From Aliitabrizicola sp031425325 (GTDB lineage Bacteria > Pseudomonadota > Alphaproteobacteria > Rhodobacterales > Rhodobacteraceae), in contig JANPJD010000160.1 in NCBI GenBank assembly GCA_031425325.1, positions 1-18,017 of the forward strand: 18,017 nt of DNA, read 5' to 3'. Positions 14,112 to 18,017 of the stretch are shown here, piece after piece. The position numbers were made by a program, and so were the translations under genes. The notes under the pieces are model-generated. The model had not been told where the DNA came from. It saw only the letters and a list, made by a program, of their open reading frames with translations, and searched no databases. Positions within the stretch are counted from its first letter, which is position 1. Each line of letters opens with the position of its first letter.

Positions 14112-15211
14112 TCAGCCCTGCCGATCATTGGCCCCTCGGTCGCATCCTGACCCGCGAGGGCTGCGGATGCAACCCGCGCGGCGAGTCGATCCTGAAAGCC
14201 CGATTGCACAAGCTGGCAGGCCAGCCGGATGGCGGCCGACACGCCCGTCTCATCGGCCGAGCCGTGCGACTTCACGACCGTGCCGTTCAGCCCGAGAAAG
14301 ACGCCGCCGTTCACGCGGCGCGGGTCGATCCGCTTTTGCAGCCGGCGCAGCGAGGTCAGTGCCAGCAGGGCGGCGATCTTCGAAAGGAAGGTCGCGTCAA
14401 AGGCCTCGCGCAGGAAATCGGAGATGAGCTTGGCCGTGCCCTCGCCGGTCTTGAGGGCGATGTTGCCGGTGAAGCCGTCGGTGACGATCACATCGCAGCG
14501 CGAACCCGGAATGTCGCCGCCCTCGACGAAGCCCACGAACTCGAACGCGCCCGCAACGGCCGCGGCTGCCATCTGATCATGCGCGAGTTTCAGTTCTGCC
14601 CGCCCCTTGTGTTCTTCGGTGCCGACGTTGAGAAGGCCGACGCGCGGCTGCTCGAGCCCAAGGCCGTTGCGGGCATAGGACGCGCCCATCGTCGCAAATT
14701 GCAGCAGGTCGCCTGCATCCGCCTTGATGTCCGCGCCCACGTCGAGCATCACGTTGAAGCCGCCGGGATTGCGCGAAGGCCAGAGGCAGGCGATGGCCGG
14801 ACGGTTGACGCCGGGCATCTTGCGAAGGCGGATCATGCTGAGCGCCATCAGAGCGCCGGTGTTGCCGCAACTGACGGCGGCCATCGCCTCGCCGCTGCGG
14901 ACGCTTTCGATGCAGGACCACATCGACGTGCCCTCGCCGTGGCGCATGACCTGGCTTGGCTTGTCGTTCATCGTGACGGTGCGGTCGGCGTGCCGGATGA
15001 CGCAGCGTTCCGACAAGCCTCTGCGTTTGTCGATCAGGCGGCGGAGGTCGGCCTCGGGGCCATGCAGCAGGAACTGCACGTCTGCGTTCTTCGATGCGGC
15101 GTGAACGAGACCGGCCACGACAGCGGCGGGGCCACGGTCACCGCCCATCGCGTCAACAGAAATGACGATCGGCTTGCTGCCGGAAGCCGGAAGGACGGGT
15201 CCATTGGCCAT
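14108..15211 (-). CDS. plsX: Phosphate acyltransferase PlsX
   Basis: 367 residues. VISVDAMGGDRGP near the N-terminus, VSCGNTGALMALSMIRLRKMPGV in the middle and VTDGFTGNIALKTGEGTAKL later are PlsX signatures. It converts acyl-ACP and phosphate to acyl-phosphate, the donor for PlsY in phosphatidic-acid synthesis, as a peripheral membrane enzyme. It lies 32 bases after rpmF and overlaps fabH by four bases (ATGA), in the conserved rpmF-plsX-fabH order. The ribosome-binding site is weak, which fits translation coupled to the upstream gene. Confidence 0.96.
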   Translation of the reverse strand: MANGPVLPASGSKPIVISVDAMGGDRGPAAVVAGLVHAASKNADVQFLLHGPEADLRRLIDKRRGLSERCVIRHADRTVTMNDKPSQVMRHGEGTSMWSCIESVRSGEAMAAVSCGNTGALMALSMIRLRKMPGVNRPAIACLWPSRNPGGFNVMLDVGADIKADAGDLLQFATMGASYARNGLGLEQPRVGLLNVGTEEHKGRAELKLAHDQMAAAAVAGAFEFVGFVEGGDIPGSRCDVIVTDGFTGNIALKTGEGTAKLISDFLREAFDATFLSKIAALLALTSLRRLQKRIDPRRVNGGVFLGLNGTVVKSHGSADETGVSAAIRLACQLVQSGFQDRLAARVASAALAGQDATEGPMIGRAE

Positions 15212-15243
15212 CGGTCAGCGACGCTGATCGGGTGAGGTGCGGC

Positions 15244-15450
15244 TTACGCCGCGTCCTCGTCCAGATCGACATCTTTCGACAGCGCGACGACTTCGCGCGC
15301 ATCGTAATGGCCGCAGGCGCTGCAAACGTGGTGCGGGCGCTTGAGTTCGCCGCAATTCGGGCAATCAGCGGGATTGGCAGCGGTCAGGGCATCATGCGCG
15401 CGGCGCATGTTACGCTTCGAGCTGGTGACTCGGTTCTGTGGGACGGCCAT
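15244..15450 (-). CDS. rpmF: 50S ribosomal protein bL32
   Basis: 68 residues beginning MAVPQNRVTSSKRNMRRAHD, the normal bL32 N-terminus. A zinc-ribbon is intact with C30/C33 and C43/C46 (CPNCG, then CSACG), so this is the zinc-binding (C+) form. The C-terminal tail is acidic (KDVDLDEDAA). The ATG at 15450 follows GAGG by a few bases. It sits between yceD and plsX, the classic bacterial arrangement. Confidence 0.96.
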   Translation of the reverse strand: MAVPQNRVTSSKRNMRRAHDALTAANPADCPNCGELKRPHHVCSACGHYDAREVVALSKDVDLDEDAA

Positions 15451-15483
15451 GTCTCAACCTCGGGCAGTGGGGACATGCCCCTG

Positions 15484-15514
15484 ATTCTATTGGCAGGATC
15501 GGCACACCGGGCAA
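15484..15514 (-). promoter_or_regulatory. Weak candidate promoter for the rpmF-plsX-fabH genes
   Basis: On the minus strand TTGCCC (15514-15509) and TAGAAT (15489-15484) are 19 bases apart, with transcription expected near 15477, 27 bases before the rpmF ATG. The -10 is good, while the -35 and spacing are poor. The 151-base gap between yceD and rpmF is otherwise empty of recognisable features and leaves room for an internal promoter. Confidence 0.32.
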
Positions 15515-15601
15515 ACGGACCCGGCCGGTTCGCAGCCTGTCGACGAGGCGCGGAACATAGCCGGATTCCTTGGCGGCGCAAGACCAAACTGCGCGCTGCG
15601 T

Positions 15602-16180
15602 TCAGCCTGCCGGATCGTCGCCGTCCGTCCCGGCAAGCTTGCGCTGAAGGGCCGCCAGGCCCGCGAAGGGCTTGACGTCCGCATCCCGCAGCGGGGCCAC
15701 CCCCGGAGGCGCCACGGCGACCTCGCCCAGCGAGACGCCGGGCGCCCGCGGATAGTCGGGCAGTGCGAGGGCTAGGGCCTCGGCCATCACGGCGGCGGGG
15801 TCGATGATCGCACCCAGGGGCTCGCGCGTGTCGTCCTGCGGAACCTCGACTTCGTCCTCGCCGGGCTCGGTCCACTCGGCGAGGTAGCGTCGGGTCACCG
15901 TCTCGGCCACCTCGGTCGTCACGGGGTCGAGCGTCACCACGCAGGGCTGGACGACCCTGGCGGTCAGGTCGCCCGTCAAGCGGAAGTCGCGCGCGCCGTC
16001 TGCGGCGACCGTGCCCGCAAAGCGCAGATGATGGATCGACGTTACGCCCAGAAGGACGGCCAGCGCCTCGCGCGCTGCTCGGTCCGGGGTGATGTCGAAG
16101 GGCGTCGGCTGGCGTGCCGACAGGGCTGCGACCCGCATCGGTCGCGCGACGGGAAACGAGTCGGAAAGCGGATCGGTCAT
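15602..16180 (-). CDS. yceD: YceD/DUF177 family protein
   Basis: 192 residues from the ATG at 16180, chosen because AAGGAGG, the best ribosome-binding site in the window, lies 8 bases upstream; the frame is open further upstream without homology. The family core is LRFAGTVAADGARDFRLTGDL (52-72) followed by TARVVQPCVVTLDPV (73-87), then an acidic segment (101-118). Relatives encoded before rpmF are linked to 23S rRNA accumulation and large-subunit assembly. Only one cysteine (C80) remains in the core, unlike some members with a Cys pair. It is divergent from bamE with a 129-base gap, and rpmF starts 151 bases downstream. Confidence 0.85.
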   Translation of the reverse strand: MTDPLSDSFPVARPMRVAALSARQPTPFDITPDRAAREALAVLLGVTSIHHLRFAGTVAADGARDFRLTGDLTARVVQPCVVTLDPVTTEVAETVTRRYLAEWTEPGEDEVEVPQDDTREPLGAIIDPAAVMAEALALALPDYPRAPGVSLGEVAVAPPGVAPLRDADVKPFAGLAALQRKLAGTDGDDPAG

Positions 16181-16309
16181 GGGCGGAACCTCCTTGCAGG
16201 CAGGGCGCACGTTTCCTTGGCTTGAACCGCGCGTCGACCTTCTGTAAGCCGGAGACCAAGTCGATAGGGGGCCAGACCCCACAAGGCAAGAGGCCGCGGG
16301 AGGCGAAGG

Positions 16310-16801
16310 ATGGCAGCGCAGGCAAATGGCCCGCAGCGGGCTGGGGGCAGGCGCATCGCACGTCGCATCCGCCTCGGGGCCTCGGTCAGCCTGATCTGCC
16401 TTGCGATGGCCTGCTCACCGATCTACCGCAACCACGGCTATGCCCCGACGGACGCCGAATTGTCGTCCGTCGAGGTCGGTCGCGACACGCGCGAGACGGT
16501 GACCGAGGCTGTAGGCCGTCCGAGCGCGAATGGCGTCCTCGGCGATGGTCGCTGGTACTATGTGCAAAGCCGCTACCGGCAGGGCGGCGTTCGTGCCCCC
16601 CGCGAGATCGACCGGCAGGTGGTGGTCATCACCTTCGCCGAGGGCGGGACGGTCAGCAATGTCGAGCGCTTCGGTCTTGAGCAGGGCCGTGTCGTCGCCC
16701 TGTCGCGCCGCGTGACCGAGACCAACATCGAAGGCGTCACCTTCATCGGCCAGCTTCTGTCCAACGTCGGGCGCGTCAGCGCCGAGGACCTGATCCAGTA
16801 A
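16310..16801 (+). CDS. bamE: Outer-membrane lipoprotein BamE (SmpA/OmlA family)
   Basis: 163 residues. A basic N-terminus (RRIARRIR, 14-21) and hydrophobic stretch (22-34) lead to the lipobox LAMAC, with lipidated C35. Position -3 of the lipobox is Ala rather than the common Leu. The SmpA/OmlA domain follows (about 45-135), with the GRDTRETVTEAVGRP motif and the LGDGRWYYVQSR strand. BamE is a small part of the BAM complex that folds beta-barrels into the outer membrane. The ATG at 16310 follows GGGAGG. It is divergent from yceD. Its TAA is two bases from the end of convergent msrB. Confidence 0.88.
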   Translation: MAAQANGPQRAGGRRIARRIRLGASVSLICLAMACSPIYRNHGYAPTDAELSSVEVGRDTRETVTEAVGRPSANGVLGDGRWYYVQSRYRQGGVRAPREIDRQVVVITFAEGGTVSNVERFGLEQGRVVALSRRVTETNIEGVTFIGQLLSNVGRVSAEDLIQ

Positions 16802-16803
16802 CG

Positions 16804-17196
16804 TCAGTCGGCAGGCTCGAACCGCAGCGCTACGCCGTTCATGCAGTAGCGCAGGCCGGTCGGCTGCGGGCCGTCCGGGAAAACGTGGCCGAGATGCGCC
16901 TCGCAGCGCGCGCAATGCACTTCGGTACGGCGCATGAAGAAGCTGCGGTCGACGGTCTCGCCGACCGCCTCGGGGGCGAGGGGTGCCCAGAAGCTGGGCC
17001 AGCCGGTGCCGCTGTCGAACTTCGTCTCGTGGTCAAACAGGGGCGCGTCGCAGCAGATGCAGCGGAACGTGCCCGCGATGTCGGGAAAGTCGTCATGCGA
17101 GAAGGCCCGCTCGGTCCCGTGCTTGCGCGTCACCTTGTAGGCGAGGTCCGACAGCTGTGCCCGCCATTCGGCATCCGTCTTTTCGATCTTGTCCAA
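16804..17196 (-). CDS. msrB: Peptide-methionine (R)-S-oxide reductase MsrB
   Basis: 130 residues starting with TTG at 17196. That start is fixed by AGAAGGAGA 5-6 bases upstream and by the absence of any in-frame ATG before residue 88. Structural zinc cysteines are C46/C49 (CICC) and C95/C98 (CARC). The catalytic cysteine is C118 in GLRYCMNG. The FDSGTGWPSFW motif (60-70) has Ser/Thr where many MsrB enzymes carry the resolving cysteine, so regeneration probably uses thioredoxin directly or another Cys such as C48. It reduces methionine-R-sulfoxide in proteins. There is no signal peptide, so it should be cytoplasmic. It is divergent from olsB with a 105-base gap. Confidence 0.95.
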   Translation of the reverse strand: MDKIEKTDAEWRAQLSDLAYKVTRKHGTERAFSHDDFPDIAGTFRCICCDAPLFDHETKFDSGTGWPSFWAPLAPEAVGETVDRSFFMRRTEVHCARCEAHLGHVFPDGPQPTGLRYCMNGVALRFEPAD

Positions 17197-17205
17197 GGAA
17201 ATCTC

Positions 17206-17214
17206 CTTCTGCCG
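17206..17214 (-). promoter_or_regulatory. Ribosome-binding site that fixes the TTG start of msrB
   Basis: On the minus strand an AAGGAG core inside AGAAGGAGA ends about six bases before TTG (17196-17194). This strong site supports TTG as the real initiator, the only non-ATG start I favour in the window. Confidence 0.7.
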
Positions 17215-17301
17215 CGGGCGGCTGTCATCTCTTGTGTGCCGTCCGGTGATACGTCCTATCTAGGCGCCAAGGGCAGGCGCGCAAGGCAAGGAAACGTCAC
17301 G

Positions 17302-18017
17302 ATGCTGTCTCTCGGAAAGAGTCGCTTCGCCGCGCGGATGGCCGATGGGCCCGACGATCTGCGCCGGTCGCAAGAGTTGCGCCACCTCGCCTTCATCGCC
17401 CGGCGGAGGGGCAGCGGCGATCCCGGACTAGACGCCGACCCCTTTGACGCGGTCTGCCGTCACGTCCTGGTCGAGGAGTGCCGCAGCGGCACCCTTGTCG
17501 CCTCGTTCCGCCTGCTGCCGCTTCGCGCAGGGTCAGAGATCGCGCGCAGTTATTCGGCACAGTACTACAACCTTTCGGCGCTCGAATCCTTCGAAGGGCC
17601 GATGGTCGAGATGGGGCGCTTCTGCCTGCACCCCGACTGGCACGATCCCGACATCCTGCGCGTCGCCTGGGCCGAGATGACGCGGATCGTCGACGAGACG
17701 GGGGTCGAGATGATCTTCGGCTGCTCGTCTTTCGAGGGTAGCGAGGCAAGCGCGCATCTCGACACGCTTGCGATGCTTAAAGAGGCCCATCTCGCGCCCA
17801 AACGCTGGCTGCCTCGGGTGAAAGCCCCCGACGTGTTCCGCTTCGCCGCAGCGCTGCGCCGCCTGAAACCGGACGCCAGACGCGCCCTGCGCGGCATGCC
17901 GCCGCTTCTGCGGACCTATCTGCTGATGGGTGGCTGGGTCAGCGATCACGCGGTGGTCGACCGCGATCTCGACACGATTCACGTCTTCACGGGGCTCGAG
18001 GTGCGCGCGATCCCCCC
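17302..18017 (+). CDS. olsB: L-ornithine N-alpha-acyltransferase OlsB (3' end cut by window edge)
   Basis: From the ATG at 17302, with AAGGAAA about 10 bases upstream, 238 residues are visible and the frame is open at the edge. The GNAT-like OlsB signatures are GLDADPFDAVCRHVLVEE (42-59), SYSAQYYNLSALESF (83-97), VEMGRFCLHPDW (102-113), IFGCSSFEGS (138-147) and the late VFTGLEVRAIP (228-238). It moves a 3-hydroxy-acyl chain from ACP to ornithine, giving lyso-ornithine lipid, a phosphorus-free membrane lipid precursor. Relatives usually end soon after the IRAIPP motif, so only some 10-25 residues should be missing. The acyltransferase that completes ornithine lipid (OlsA) is often the next gene; that is expected, not seen. 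Confidence 0.9.
   Translation, partial: MLSLGKSRFAARMADGPDDLRRSQELRHLAFIARRRGSGDPGLDADPFDAVCRHVLVEECRSGTLVASFRLLPLRAGSEIARSYSAQYYNLSALESFEGPMVEMGRFCLHPDWHDPDILRVAWAEMTRIVDETGVEMIFGCSSFEGSEASAHLDTLAMLKEAHLAPKRWLPRVKAPDVFRFAAALRRLKPDARRALRGMPPLLRTYLLMGGWVSDHAVVDRDLDTIHVFTGLEVRAIP

Noticed and set aside
12106..14150. Long + strand open frames across merR, ihfA and fabH
   Set aside because: These are complements of conserved minus-strand genes; none has a ribosome-binding site with a matching family sequence.
16220..16262. TTGAAC-17-TAAGCC as a promoter for bamE
   Set aside because: The spacing is right, but the -10 matches only two of six positions. The 129-base yceD/bamE gap must hold promoters both ways, but I could not place them with confidence.
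1..18017. Search for a mobile element, phage, CRISPR, toxin-antitoxin or biosynthetic cluster
   Set aside because: No integrase or transposase motif, no regularly spaced repeats and no attachment-site duplication beside tRNA-Pro were seen. All genes have housekeeping identities and uniform GC-rich codon use.

Overview
The window is an ordinary, gene-dense stretch of GC-rich alphaproteobacterial chromosome. It most likely comes from the Rhodobacterales (Rhodobacteraceae). The assignment rests on gene content and order: erpA/dgt/argS/SPOR/nagZ/scpA/scpB, yceD/rpmF/plsX/fabH/ihfA/merR, a long two-domain Dcd, a fused DhaK-DhaL kinase and OlsB. I see no transposase, phage gene, CRISPR array, toxin-antitoxin pair or other sign of transfer. 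No gap between genes exceeds about 150 bases.

Layout. (1) 1-1674, + strand: the end of a reading frame that is probably a molybdopterin catalytic subunit, then a four-cluster ferredoxin subunit and a DmsC-type membrane anchor. Together they form a complex-iron-sulfur-molybdoenzyme module, possibly a SoeABC-type sulfite dehydrogenase. (2) 1795-3414, +: single-chain dihydroxyacetone kinase. (3) 3415-3538: convergent gap with a pyrimidine-rich motif and two G/C palindromes. (4) 3539-3874, -: erpA, divergent from dgt across a 74-base gap with a good promoter for erpA. (5) 3949-10567, +: dgt, argS, a SPOR-domain membrane protein, nagZ, scpA and scpB, closely spaced or overlapping. (6) 10671-11765, -: dcd, preceded on the same strand by a terminator-like hairpin and tRNA-Pro(GGG). 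(7) 11962-16180, -: yceD, rpmF, plsX, fabH, ihfA and a MerR-like regulator, read in that order. This is a lipid-precursor, ribosome and nucleoid-protein cluster. (8) 16310-16801, +: bamE lipoprotein. It converges on msrB (-, TTG start) with only two bases between stops. (9) 17302 to the window end, +: olsB, cut by the edge.

Functional themes. Region 5 joins translation (argS), cell-wall maintenance (SPOR protein, nagZ) and chromosome segregation (scpAB). Region 7 makes phosphatidic-acid and fatty-acid precursors next to ribosomal protein bL32 and the IHF alpha subunit. dgt and dcd are both dNTP-pool enzymes, in separate transcription units.

I found no convincing new biological system. The most interesting non-coding signal is a recurrent element with the 14-base core GGCTTCTTTTCGGC. 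It lies 17 bases after the dhaKL stop and 16 bases after the dcd stop, in the orientation of each gene, and is followed both times by a G/C-rich hairpin. It looks like a family of 3'-end elements. Next in interest are the tRNA-Pro / hairpin / dcd arrangement and the two-domain Dcd.
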